Below the pieces are notes generated by a model that saw only the letters and a program-made list of their open reading frames with translations, was not told the DNA's origin and did no database searches. A DNA stretch of 64,000 nucleotides from Escallonia rubra (Eukaryota > Streptophyta > Magnoliopsida > Escalloniales > Escalloniaceae): NCBI GenBank assembly GCA_033065855.1, contig JAVXUO010002057.1:62001-126000 (forward strand), read 5' to 3'. The position numbers were made by a program, and so were the translations under genes. The first letter of the stretch is position 1; the number at the start of each line of letters is the position of its first letter. Positions 10,327 through 21,892 of this stretch are shown piece by piece.

Positions 10327-10993
10327 GAGTTAAATATTCAGTTGACCATTGTACTAATCGTCAAATTCAACTTTGGTCACTGGACATTGATTTATGTCAA
10401 AGTGACCACTAAAATTTGTAATTCATTTCAATCAAGTTGTTCTGTTAGCTTCGATCAATTTAAGTCCGATAATTTAGGGATAAAACCGTCATTTCTCTAT
10501 CCCTTTTTTCTTTCTTCTTCTTCCCCAGATTCTCCTTCTTCTTTCTTATTCTGCCAAGTCCAACACCACCCCTAACCACCATCACGGCTCCACCAACAAC
10601 CATAAAGCGCGCGCGCACACACACACAGAGTAACACCCACCCACGCGCGCGCAAACACAAATACACTGTTACCCGCGCGCGCACACGCACACGCACATAG
10701 TCATACACACAACATAGACACATGCACACCATCACACACACACAACATACATTGTCACAGGCATACACACGTACACAGTGTTTGACTGTGTGAGTGGGTG
10801 GGTGGGTTGGAAAAAAAGGGTAAAAAGACAAATATTCCCCCTTGAGTAAATCGACTTAAGAGGGCGGCGGCAAGAACAATTTGACGGGGTGACCTAATAA
10901 GTTTCAGAATTTAGTGGTTACTTTGACACAAATTATTGTCCAATGACCAAAGTTGCCTTTGCCTAATAGTACAATAATCAACCTAGTTAACTC
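10327..10993. mobile_element. Non-autonomous MULE, same family as the inner Pack-MULE at 37.1-38.8 kb
   Basis: Long terminal inverted repeats of about 110-140 bp (left from 10327, right to 10993) share blocks such as AACTTTGGTCA and TTTGTGTCAAAGT, in TIRs beginning GAGTTAA. Flanks are ATTTTTAAA (10318-10326) and TTTTCTAAA (10994-11002), a 9-bp target duplication with two mismatches. The interior is a TC-rich stretch, CACCACC sequence and mixed GC/AC microsatellites (10606-10790). No gene is carried. TIR divergence marks an older insertion than the relative at 37 kb. Confidence 0.8.
10606..10790. repeat. GC/AC-rich microsatellite tract
   Basis: Alternating purine-pyrimidine sequence: GCGCGCGCGCACACACACAC followed by mixed ACACAC, CACGCGCGCGC and ACACATAC runs. 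It lies inside the non-autonomous MULE. The composition favours Z-DNA and slippage. Confidence 0.85.
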
Positions 10994-11119
10994 TTTTCTA
11001 AATCTAGTTTGATGATTTTGCATGATTGTGTGTAAAGTGTGATTCCTAATATGTTTGGTCATATTAAAATTAATATTTTCCAACATGTTGTGGATGAGAT
11101 CCAAAATTAAGAAAACTAA

Positions 11120-12357
11120 GGGGCTGTACGTTTACAGTTTTCATTTTGTGTATTTGTATTGTGTTTTCATTTCCAATATTTTTGTATTCAATTTACAAAA
11201 TATAGTTGTGTACTTTTATTATTTTCACTATTTTTTTGTACTTATTTTTTTCAGGTTGTTTTCGTATGTTTATATTTTTATTTTCATTTTCACTACTGTT
11301 ACGGCCTTTTTTTCCGCTTTCACCCTTATTCCAAAATGGACATCCTGCCCACCCGACCATCTTCTCCACCATTCCAACACCTGCCATCTTCTCCACCAGT
11401 TCATCAAGTTGCAGATTGAAATATGAGTTAGCCCAAAAGTGCAGCCCATGTTCTTAATCCATTAACATCTGTTCTTTCCTTCCCTTCTGCTCTTCTTCAC
11501 CCCACAGATATACACCTTCCCATTCTATTCACTCCTCCACATACCTATACGCCCCTGCACAGACCCTCCTCTGATATGTATAATAAGCACACACCTTCTC
11601 TTCATCATTCTCAAGCACGCCTCTCTTTCTCACTCTCACGTATCAACCCAGATCAACTCCGATATCTCGGCAATCTGAACGAACAGAACCGAACCCAGCG
11701 GTGATTTAAACCTTCTCTTCATCTCAGGCCGATGGGCAAGATGAATCGAACCCATCGAAAAACCCAGCGGTGATTTAAACTGCTAAAACCCGCTTTCTCA
11801 TTACATGCACCGCCACAGCAAAAAGGGTGCTTTTTCCATCTCCGCCTCCGCGACCAAAAATGACGAATCGACTTTGTAAACCCGATTCCGACGGTACGGC
11901 GTCGCCTCACAACGCCGTCTTCATCGACACCAGTCTCGACACTCATCTCGCAATGATAGTCTCCGGCGATGACACCGTTTCCGACCTCAAGAGTAATCTT
12001 TTCCCCTAGTGCCCTTTCTGTTCACAATCAATCACGTCAATGGGGGCTGTACACATACATGCTGTTTTGAGCTAATTTGATCACGTAATTAGCTTTCTTG
12101 GAGTCAATTTAATCGTTTCAAAAGGATAGGAAGAGAGAGAGAGAAGATGCAGATAGCGGCAGGGGGCATGGCAAAAATTTGGGGGACATGATTTGTATTC
12201 TCTGACACAGAATAGCAAGCCAGAAAAGGTGAAAACATACTGTTTCGAAAAAGTACCCAAAACGAATAAAAAAGAAGAAGATAAAAGTGCACATAAAAAG
12301 GTTTCTTTTTCATCATCATTACAAAAACGAATACAGAATTTTGTAACCGTACGCCCC
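11120..12357. mobile_element. PIF/Harbinger-like element carrying captured gene sequence
   Basis: The ends are inverted: GGGGCTGTACGTTTACA at 11120, and the reverse complement of the right end reads GGGGCGTACGGTTACAAAAT (ending at 12357). Both are flanked by the trinucleotide TAA (11117-11119 and 12358-12360), the target size and sequence of PIF/Harbinger elements. There is no transposase, so the element is non-autonomous. The centre (about 11450-12010) looks like the 5' end of a plant gene: pyrimidine-rich leader, ATG, a coding stretch and a donor-like GT. Confidence 0.65.
11860..12009 (+). pseudogene. Captured first-exon fragment of an unidentified plant gene
   Basis: An open frame from the ATG at 11860 reads MTNRLCKPDSDGTASPHNAV, then FIDTSLDTHLAMIVSGDDTV and SDLK. 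It then meets a possible donor (AAGA|GTAATC) near 11992 and soon stops. Codon use and sequence look like a genuine coding exon, but no downstream exons exist in the element. The family resembles plant proteins with a SLDTH..AVIV...DTV.DLK start, which I cannot name. A 24-bp phrase ending CCAGCGGTGATTTAAAC occurs twice in the leader (about 11697 and 11765). Confidence 0.45.
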
Positions 12358-12668
12358 TAAATTTCACCTATTCTTGCTTGTGATCCGAAGTACATTCCAA
12401 ATGTGGGATAGGATATGACCCTTCATAAGAGTATTATTTACAAGATATCACTACAAATTTAACAAATGTCGGTCATAGATGTCGCCAAAAGCCATCCAGA
12501 GTGGGCAAGGTCAAACTAGAAGTGAGAATACCATCACCCTACATAGATTTCACACAATTTTAACTCTAATATTTAGTATGTAGGGATTTAGAAGTTAAAG
12601 TATCTATTAAGCAATCGAATGCAGCTAATAGTTAAGTCCAAGACCTATTTGATTTTTTTTTTAAAATA

Positions 12669-12764
12669 CTTCTTCCGTCCCTTTAAAAGAGACATTATTG
12701 AGTAATTCTCTCATATTTAATCCTTAAGTACAAAATAATGTCGATTTTAAAAGGACGGAAGGAA
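12669..12764. mobile_element. Stowaway-like MITE
   Basis: 96 bp with ends CTTCTTCCGTCCCTTTAAAA and the reverse complement TTCCTTCCGTCCTTTTAAAA, flanked by TA on both sides (12667-12668, 12765-12766). The CTCCNTCCGTCCC-type end and TA target are those of Stowaway/Mariner MITEs. Confidence 0.75.
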
Positions 12765-12766
12765 TA

Positions 12767-13659
12767 AGTTTTTGAAGAATCAAACTGGTAACTTACTAAT
12801 TTCTATACCTGAGGGAGTGTCTCTTTGAAAGAAACATCTTTACCTATGATCATTGACTAGAAGTTGTTGAGTCTCTTCGACAGAGGGAGAAATACATATG
12901 TGACTGATAATTTTTCATGTTTAATAAGATCATGAGAGAATCTCCAACATATCAGATCAGAACAAAAGCTAAACTCAAAATAGCTACATTTGTGTGTGTG
13001 TGGAGTGTAGACACTTTGGAAAACTGAAACAGTATCCATTAGTTGGCAAATCCTAGCCCTTTCCCTCCATGACATGAGAGGACCCAGCAGAGTGTACTCT
13101 GAAACAAAATGCAAGACCTATGTACATCTGTATTCTACTATCAATTAATAGAAAATGACAAGCATCAAACACACAACTGAACATGTCACATACCCCACCT
13201 CTCTCTCTCTCCCCCCTGTTTCCTCTGTATGTTGGTAGATTGTGACAGTTGATTCCGTGAAGGGGAGAGGCAGAGCCCCTCCTTTTCTCTGGAAGCAAAA
13301 ACAGCAGCAATTAAACCAAATAAAGCCATTGTTTTTCTCATAACTTCATGAAGCCCACCACTTGGAAAACATAAGACCCTTTTCTTATTTCAGACTTATC
13401 TGCACGTGAAGCTCCAATAATTTTTCATGCAACAGTGTGGGGGTCTTTCTAGCCAGCGCTCCTCCTTTTGTTCTCATGCCAAACTCCAACTTCCAAGAAT
13501 CTCTTCCCCCACCCATCTTTCTCTCTTTTAGTCTTTCCTCTCCCTCCTCTCCTTGCTTTCTCATTCCTGTCCTCTGCTATCCATTTCTTATCTTAGTTCT
13601 CGCTATAGTCTGTACTACTGCTATCCTCGACCAATTTCTGGTAGGAAGAAGGTGCAGCC
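12767..13659. other. Intergenic and promoter region of the aspartic protease gene
   Basis: No coding sequence recognised. A (GT)n stretch lies near 12990 and a CT-rich stretch at 13199-13216. 13500-13650 is pyrimidine-rich and probably contains the leader of the aspartic protease mRNA. No convincing TATA box was found. Confidence 0.5.
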
Positions 13660-16133
13660 ATGTCTCATTTGCTATACTTTCTTTTCTTACTTTTTGTTTC
13701 ATTCATCAGTAGCTGTACGACTACCAAGATTTACAGCTCCTACGGAGAGAAGGAAGTTCTCCCTCTGAACAAATTCCAATGGAATCAGCACACTAAGAAC
13801 CCAAGCTGCTTCTCTAAATCAAGTGAGTTCTACCATAGGGTTATGTTCACAATGAGTACTCTCTTACTGGCACTACATCAGCTTTCTAAGTTTTATCGTC
13901 TCTTTTCTGAGACACGTACTCTAAAACTGCCTAAGCATCATACATGAACATCCCATTTTAAGATAGCTAAAGTGGAAGTTGTCAAAATAAAGCTAATCTT
14001 GCCTGCAGTATGTTCTGCAATATTAGGTTCTGCTACCTCGTACAACTATATGTGCTTTAGGGACTGTCTAAAATCCTTTTGCTCAAATCTGCTTTTGCAT
14101 TTTTTGGAAAAATTCTCAAGCTTCGTCTCAAGTACGACTTGGCCATTCATTTTGAAAGTTCCAAAAGGGGTACCTAGACAAGTGTCTACAGCTGTTTTCT
14201 TCTTTTCAGAAGTAGCCTGAAAATAGTTTCAAAATTGCAAAAACGGATTGGACTAAAGGGTATCCAAACCTAGCCTAAAGTCAGAACTCTACATTAATAC
14301 TCCACGTTCCATTTCTTAGATGTCCCATAACTTTAGATTAACAGACTAGCTATTTTGAGTCCATGCCAATTATAATACAATTGCCAGACATTTGCTTAAC
14401 TATATAACCACTTTTTGAACAATTTTTAAGAAGTAGAACAAAGGCAATATACAAGTCACAGAGTATTGAGATAGATTAATCAGCGATTTTAAAACATGAA
14501 CTAGACTCTCATTACTGACTAGCTTGGACTTTCAGGGAAAGAGAATGGTGCAACTATACTGGAAATGACAGAGTATTGAGATAGATTAATCAGCGATTTT
14601 AAAACATGAACTAGACTCTCATTACTGACTAGCTTGGACTTTCAGGGAAAGAGAATGGTGCAACTATACTGGAAATGACAGAGTATTGAGATAGATTAAT
14701 CAGTGATTTTAAAACATGAACTAGACTCTCATTACTGACTAGCTTGAACTTTCAGGGAAAGAGAATGGTGCAACTATACTGGAAATGACAGAGTATTGAG
14801 ATAGATTAATCAGCGATTTTAAAACATGAACTAGACTCTCATTACTGACTAGCTTGGACTTTCAGGGAAAGAGAATGGTGCAACTATACTGGAAATGAAG
14901 CATCGAGATTACTGCTCTGGACAGATACGTGACTGGAACAAGAGGTTTCAGAAACGCCTTATTTCTGATGACATTCAAGTCAGGTCACTGCAATCCAGAA
15001 TCAGAAACATGATCTCTGGTCAAATACAAGACCTCTCTCAAACTCAAATTCCTCTCCATTCTGGTATTAAACTGCAGATTCTAAACTACGTTGTTACAGT
15101 TGAGTTGGGTGGTCGGAACATGACGGTGATTGTTGACACGGGAAGTGACCTAACATGGATACAATGTCAGCCCTGCAAATTATGTTATAATCAACAAGAA
15201 CCTATCTTTAACCCATCTTTATCTACTTCATACCAAGCGGTTCCATGTAATTCGTCAAGCTGTCAGTCTTTGGAATTCGCCACTGGGAATTTCGGAGTAT
15301 GTGGAAATGACCCACCAACCTGTAACTACCTAGTTAGCTATGGTGACGGATCCTACACTCATGGGGAGTTAGCCCATGACCGCCTCATCCTTGGAACTAC
15401 TCCTGTAGACAGTTTCATATTCGGGTGTGGCCGTAGCAATAGAGGCCTGTTTGGGGGAGCTTCAGGCCTCATGGGCCTCGGAAGGAGTGATCTCTCATTG
15501 ATTTCTCAAACTTCTGATATGTTTGGAGGACGCTTTTCCTACTGTTTGCCTTCAACAGAAACAGAGGCATCTGGTTCATTAATTCTAGGAGGGGACTCTA
15601 CAGTTTACAAGAATTCTACACCTGTTACATACACAAGAATGGTTCCAAACCTACAGCTCTCAACTTTCTATTTCCTCAACCTTACAGGAACTAGTATTGG
15701 TGGGGTGGCTTTACAAGCTCCTGGTTTTGGTAAAGGTGGGATGCTAATCGATTCGGGGACCGTAATTACACGGCTTCCTCCATCGATATACAGGGCCATG
15801 AAGACCGAGTTTTTGAAACAATTTACAGGGTTTCCTACAGCACCAGGATTCTCAATCTTGGACACTTGCTTTAACCTTTCTGGATACGAGGAAGTGAATA
15901 TTCCTACTATAAGAATGCATTTCGAGGGAAATGCTGAATTGACTGTGGATGTAACCGGGATCTTCTACTTCGTAAAGACAGACGCATCTCAAGTCTGTTT
16001 GGCTCTTGCAAGCCTCTCCTACGAAGATGAGATGGGGATTATTGGAAATTATCAGCAAAAGAACATAAGGGTTATCTATGATACTAAAGAAGAACAGTTG
16101 GGATTTGCAAAAGAAACTTGCGGTCCTCTATAA
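13660..16133 (+). CDS. Secreted nepenthesin-type aspartic protease (A1 family)
   Basis: CDS join(13660..13822,14866..16133), 476 residues. The start ATG opens a clear signal peptide (MSHLLYFLFLLFVSFISSC). Exon 1 ends at a consensus donor (TCAA|GTGAGT) and exon 2 begins after TTCAG, rebuilding an Arg codon, then KENGATILEMKHRDYC as in plant family members. Catalytic motifs are Asp145 in VDTGSDLTW and Asp350 in IDSGTVITRLP. Many Cys pairs follow in the nepenthesin insert (QCQPCKLCYN, PCNSSSCQS). The product is expected in the apoplast or endomembrane system. Length is usual for CND41/ASPG-like plant enzymes. The intron holds a quadruplicated acceptor (see repeat). It lies head-on to the folate transporter gene; from memory the Arabidopsis counterpart is near At1g79720. 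Confidence 0.93.
14458..14898 (+). repeat. 110-bp x4 tandem repeat copying the intron/exon-2 junction
   Basis: Four head-to-tail 110-bp units start at 14458, 14568, 14678 and 14788. Each holds the branch region, the acceptor TTGGACTTTCAG (TTGAACTTTCAG in copy 3) and the first 31 bases of exon 2 (GGAAAGAGAATGGTGCAACT onwards). Copies 1, 2 and 4 are identical over the unit; copy 3 differs at two sites. Splicing to any of the first three acceptors (ending 14535, 14645, 14755) reads into an in-frame TGA within 14 codons (…EMTEY-stop). Only the last acceptor (14865) opens the protease frame. Confidence 0.97.
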
Positions 16134-16256
16134 GCAGCATAAAGGAGGGGAGGTGGGTGTATCTATGTGAATATTTTTCTTCAACGCAAAGCCAAGTGAT
16201 GCGTTGGCAATGATTGCTTTTGAGGAGTAAATTTCTTAGTAAAAATCACCTATAGA

Positions 16257-16721
16257 TGTTTGTGATTAATGGAGAAGGGTATAGAACTTATTTGGGAATT
16301 TGTGATTTTTCAATTGTTTAAATGTAATAAACTGAACTCTGTGATGCAGAGGGGCTATAGATTGAAATGTATATTCCTTCCTGTAAGTTTTGTTTCCATG
16401 CAGAATTAGCTTTCCCTGCAACTACTGAAATGAACAAAGTTGAACACAGTCCAAGAATATAAAGAAACAACATTACAATAAAATATTTGTTTGTGATTAT
16501 TGGAGAAGGGTATATAATTTATTTGGGAACTTGTGATTTTTCAAGTGTTTAAATGTAATAAACTGAACTCTGTGATGCAGAGGGGTTATATATTGAATTG
16601 CATATTCCTTCCTGTAAGTTTTGTTTCCTTGCAGAATTAGCTTTCGCTGCAACTGTTGACATGAACAAAGTTGAACAGAGTTCAAGAAGATAAAGAAACA
16701 ACATTACAATAAAATATTTGC
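16257..16721 (+). repeat. 231-bp tandem duplication of the protease 3' region
   Basis: Two copies, 16257-16487 and 16488-16721, offset by exactly 231 bp and about 90% alike. Each carries AATAAA in GTAATAAACTGAACTC (16326 and 16557), so the gene has two tandem copies of its likely polyadenylation region. Confidence 0.9.
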
Positions 16722-17296
16722 AGAAATTCAAACAGGCAACAGAAAAGTTAATGGAGTTTGCTGTACCTGATTCTAGACAGATTTGATACTAAATCTTCTT
16801 GGAATGGCCAATAAGTATGCATGAAGTATAGCATCTCCAGAGATGATATACAGCTAAGGAATTTTTAAGGGCCCACGTTTGGAATTTCTCGATTACGGAG
16901 TTTTTGACTTTTCACTAATGTGGTTGAAACTATATAACTACTGTGTAGAAACGAAGTGCTTCATACTCTGCAGTCTCTCTTCAAAATGATTCTGATTGCT
17001 TGAGCAAAACTTTGCCCCAGGCAAAGCCATGATAGTTCAAGAGCTAGCAAGAATGACTTCTCTCTACCATTAGCTAGGACATGCACCTTCCTTCGATAGG
17101 TCAGTACTTGGGCACATGCCTGTTTCCTCTTTAAGTTTCTTTCTATAGAGAAGTAGCTCCAGCCTTTGATGCGGAGTAGTGTATACAAAAATGTGGAATT
17201 CTTTGTAAAATTTTAGCATAGCCAAAGGTCAGCCTTGAGGGGTGATCCAAGCAAGAAGCTCTCTGAAGAAGTATATAAAAATCAGTCAAGTTCTGG
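16722..17296. other. Convergent 3' flanks of the protease and folate-transporter genes
   Basis: No coding sequence is seen. The 3' UTR of the minus-strand transporter should occupy the right half. Nothing else supported. Confidence 0.5.
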
Positions 17297-20200
17297 TCAA
17301 ATGCTGTTGACAAGGGAGGCCAATTCCATATTTTCAGACTCCAGTATTTCATCTCTGTTTTTTGTCTTCAGCATTTCAGTTGGAAGGATAGACGCGTTGG
17401 GATCACTTCTAGGGATCAAAAAGAGAAGCCCAATTGGAAGAAGTCTTGAAAAGCTACGGATCAAAATGGCCAACCAAAGGTTACTAAATTGCGTACGTGT
17501 AACATTCAAGATGTGGAGTAAAAGCCCTCCAGCCCAAGATGACGAGAGCATCCCGACATGATCAATTGACATGAGCAAAGCAAAGAAAGTGCCTTCTATT
17601 CCGGAGGGACAAAGCTTAGAACTCAGTACAAGAAGGGGCATCCATTTTAGACGTCCAATCATTCGAGATATGGCTTCATCAATAACAACAAAAAAATAAT
17701 CTGGCATACCATATCTCAAGTTTAAACGCAACACCAGAACTAAATCCAGCAGCCCTGAAGTACCATACAGCAGTTGAGCCCAAAATAGCACGTGATGAAA
17801 CGGGTGCTTTTTGAATACATTTTGGTAAAGAAGTACTCCGAAAAGGGAGCCAGCAGCGCCAACAGAAAAGATGGACCCAATAACCTCCTGAGTAAAACAA
17901 ATAACTGGTGAGGTTAAGCATATCTCCAACAGGAGAAATATCTTGCAAATCAAGTGCTGTACTTGGTGGAAAACTTAGTGATAGAGATAGATTACGTCAA
18001 AATAGTAACGAATAACATATAAATAAGACGTTCAGGGTGAACTTTAGTGATAGCAAAGCAATGCATGTAAGAAAAAACGCATAAATTGTTTTGTTGTAAA
18101 ACACAAAATTCAGCAATCATACATGCCTTGGCAACAAGATTAATTAATTTATTGAAAAGTTCATAATCTCATAAGATGGTGTTAGAACATATCAGGACTT
18201 CATAGAGTTGTCTCTGAAAAAAGTATAAGAAGCATCAAAATACCTGCGAGAAAGCTGGGCCTGCCTTTTCATCTGTATACCAATAGAACATTCCTTCGTG
18301 AATGTTCAAGCCCAATGCAAGCGACAGGTACATATATAAACATGGCCTCCAAACATCTCGGCATTTCAGTGCTATCCACATTGCCTTCCCAGCATCCACA
18401 AATTTTCGGCTAACCTATTTCAAAAGAACATACTGATTCTAAAAGCATAATGTGAAGGGAGATGACAAGTTTTCTGAAGTAACGCAAACCTTACCCGCCT
18501 ATAGGCAAAATTATGCACAGGAGGTTCACGCAGAATCATTCCAACCAAAATCACCATCCCGGCAGGGATGCTCAGCACTCCAAACACACCCTGCCAGGGA
18601 AGAAAAATACTTGGTAAACTAGGAAAAATGTACTGGCTAGAACAACAAAATTCAGGTTGCACTGGGTACATCCAGATAGATCTAGCAAACAGTATGAGAT
18701 ATAAGTTGACAACTTTCCGCGTATAATACATATTATAGGGCCTCTTTGATAAAAGAATAATATTTGCCAAAATGTAAGTAATAATTTAGTTTAGTTTCAT
18801 ATAAGTTGGTGAAGAAACATTACAAAATGAACCTTCAATAAAGGCGTTATTCAATCACTGATCTTGTTCTGTGATAGTGATAACTTATGTAATCTTGGCT
18901 CACAATTGACAAATAACAGCCATACCTGGTGCACATTATCACCATGATTTATCGAGAAAGCATTAAATGCTTTCACCAAATTTAGGATTCTCAGAAAAAA
19001 AAAAGCTGAAGTTTGGGACTTCTATTCTCTCTGACAAAATGTGCATATGAATCTTTCCATATGTTTCATGTCAAAGTCAAACAGATGAGAATGACCGATT
19101 CATCAACACTACAATCTTTTATCAAACCTAACTATAAGCATTCATTCGATCCATACTTGGGCAAAAATTTATCCAGTAGTACGCCAAAGTCCCAGCAACA
19201 AGTTGTGGTCGCTAAAGAGCTTGACAGAAACAAACCTTCGGCCCAAATAGATGAACAAGAAAGCCACTAATTGCAAAACCAACTAGTGCCCCGATAGAAG
19301 AGCTCACTCCACACAAGCTCTGCATGTCACCAGCAAGAGAAGGATGACTTATACTGTTCTCAGTCACACACGCATCAATAGTCACATCTGCTATTGCTAC
19401 CCCAGCACTTGCTGCCATTAAGGACAATATGGCTGCTGAAAGAGGCAAACTTTTTTGCAACGCTAGCATCAGCATGGAACTGACACCAACAAAACCTGAA
19501 TAAATGCTCGAGTTAATAAGGTGCATGATTGAAGGAAGGTTACCAACTGTACAACACTTAAGCCATGCAGAAAGCAAGCCTTGGATCTCAACTTTTCAGT
19601 ATTTTGAGAATGCAGATTTCCCAAAACAAAGCAGTCACGGTACCCAGGTTACAAGAGGTGCGTATCGAGTAAGTTTACAAGGGATCAAACCTGAAGACGA
19701 AAAAAGTAACTGCAATCCCTTTTTGCGAAAGCTCATCAAGCCAGGTAAATGCCAAGGAGATAGAGGAATCTATGCATCTTGTTTGTAATAATGATCATTG
19801 TACTATGCAATTGGCAGACACAGCACATGCACCAGTTTTTCTGAACAAGGTCTAAGGGAATCTTGAGAAATCTATTTACGGGTCAAAGAGTTGAGTTTGT
19901 ACGAATTTCAAGTACCCACAAATGATGTTTGTATTTCAGAAATGAGAAACTAGAGGGACAGATTCAGCGAAAACTTCACAAGATTTGTGCATTCTAGAAA
20001 GCTACCCCTAGATGCATTGCCATATATGCAAGGAAATTTACGCCACCACAACCATAATAGCAATGTTGGTCATGCACTTAATAACAAGGTATAGCAGCTT
20101 TCAAACATAAAAAGAGATTACGATCTGGATGGAATATATGGACTTACTACAAAACGACTACGGTGCAATACAATGAGCAAAATTCAGCGTACAGAGACTT

Positions 20201-21331
20201 CTAAAGTAGGTACTTCACATATGCAGGCAATCTGTAGAAGCCACGGATCATGAGAATGTCCATACCAAGGACGGTTACGAAGTTTAATGGGGCTTATTCT
20301 TATACGAGTGTCAATATGGCTGTCTGTCTTTATGCTACCTGACGGCCAATCACGAGCATTGAGTGGACTATGAAAATTGTTAGCTCCATCTTCATGCGGC
20401 CGATCCATTCTCATTTGAAAAGAAAAAACCTATGCTTTGAGCTGATTGGGTTGTCCATTCACATGTACCATCTATAGAACATTTTATACATACATTGCAG
20501 CTAACATTCTAACGCCCAAAGCTGATAACACTCCTCTGCACTTATCCTCCTATTGCCGTTCATTCAGAATGAGCCAACCAGCGTGGCCGAGAAGGGAGTG
20601 ATTTTTCTTGTGACAAGACATAAATCCTCAAGCTACAATGGGAAGTAGATTGTAATTGTACCCACATTATCTGTTCACAAGATATAAGGGATTTGTTTGA
20701 TAACATTATAGTCAACCTTTGACAATTAAATAAAAAGGTCTCCATACTTGTCTCCTCAAATATATCTTGATTTCACAATGAATTATGTTCTTCTCCAAAT
20801 AGCTTCCTAGAAAAGGCCTAGTTGATTAGAACTTCACAGCGCTTTGTGCTACCAATAAACATTCTTAAAAGATCAAACAAAAGATTTCTATAAAATTAGC
20901 TGCTAACCAAATTTGAAGCACGCAATAAAGCATCAATAAATGGGAATGTAAAATTTACCAGCTAAAATGAAATAAGGCCGCCTCCGGTATCCAAATATGG
21001 GAAGAATATCAGTTAGAAGACCCCATAAAGGCTTCACAATCCAAGGAATTTGAATAAGCCCAAAATACACCTGTGCTTCAGAAGGTTGCAATTTCTGCTC
21101 ATCCTTCATGTAGTACTGCGTACTAACGCGACTTAAGCCTATACTCACACCTTGATTGACGCCATACACGATCACCACACCCAGCACAAAGCTCCAGTGC
21201 AACTCATTGCTAAGCATTTTGAACCAGTAAATGGGCTTCAAGATCAGACCAAGAAGCCCCTCTTTTGGTCTCCATTCTTTGTGGGTTTGTGCCTCAGGCT
21301 GAAGTGCCTCTTCTTTGTCCATTTTTTGCAC
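17297..21331 (-). CDS. Folate-biopterin transporter family membrane protein
   Basis: CDS complement(join(17297..17887,18244..18414,18495..18590,19236..19495,20959..21331)), five exons, 496 residues, all junctions GT-AG with matching phase. A multi-pass membrane protein of the BT1/folate-biopterin transporter branch of the major facilitator superfamily. Recognisable blocks: [19 protein letters not shown] and [20 protein letters not shown] (exon 1), [18 protein letters not shown] and [15 protein letters not shown] (exon 2), [20 protein letters not shown] (exon 4), [20 protein letters not shown] (exon 5). The N-terminus is short and hydrophilic ([16 protein letters not shown]) with no plastid transit peptide, unlike the plastid FBT1 type, so a plasma-membrane or endomembrane site is likely. 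Substrate is inferred from the family. It resembles Arabidopsis FBT3 (At1g79710, from memory). Intron 1 is 1.46 kb. Confidence 0.93.
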
Positions 21332-21634
21332 AGATTTTTGGCAATGAAGGTGATACCCAGATCAGAATGTTTGGAAGTCGAGGGAAATAGCAGATGCCCA
21401 GAGTAGGAACTGGTGTTTCCCGAAGTAGACTGAGATTGGCTTTGCACTTTGGTCAAGGAGGTGTGCGTATGCACGTTGACCCAATGAGATACGCGTGATT
21501 GACAAGGGAAGCGTAGTAGAACTGTAGAAATAAAGAAAACTAAAGCGGGACTGGTTTTTGACTAGTCACCGGCTTGTCGGGCACTCGAGCAACGCGAGCC
21601 GTGAATGCAAGAACGAAGCCCCACAAATATATTA

Positions 21635-21892
21635 CTACTTGCTCTTTCTTAAAAAAATTTAATCATTTTTCTTTCTTTCTCGAAAAAATGATCACTTTTT
21701 AAATTAAAAAGATTCTTTCAATATTTTTTTAATCTTTATTCTTTTTATATATATTTTTTTTCGTATTTAATCATTCACAAATACATATTTTTGATTCACT
21801 TTCTTCCTCTCTTCTCTCTTTTTATAATGAAAAACGCATATCATAAATAAGCGCGCAAGTCAAAACGATCAAATAATTTGAGACGGAAAAAG
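21635..21892. mobile_element. Stowaway-like MITE (tentative)
   Basis: AT-rich 258 bp flanked by TA. The right end reads in reverse CTTTTTCCGTCTCAAATTAT and the left CTACTTGCTCTTTCTT, only loosely matched. The right-end motif is Stowaway-like, but terminal symmetry is weak. Confidence 0.35.

Noticed and set aside
14568-14865. Upstream acceptors as the true start of protease exon 2
   Set aside because: Each gives a TGA within 14 codons; only the acceptor at 14865 joins to the long catalytic frame.
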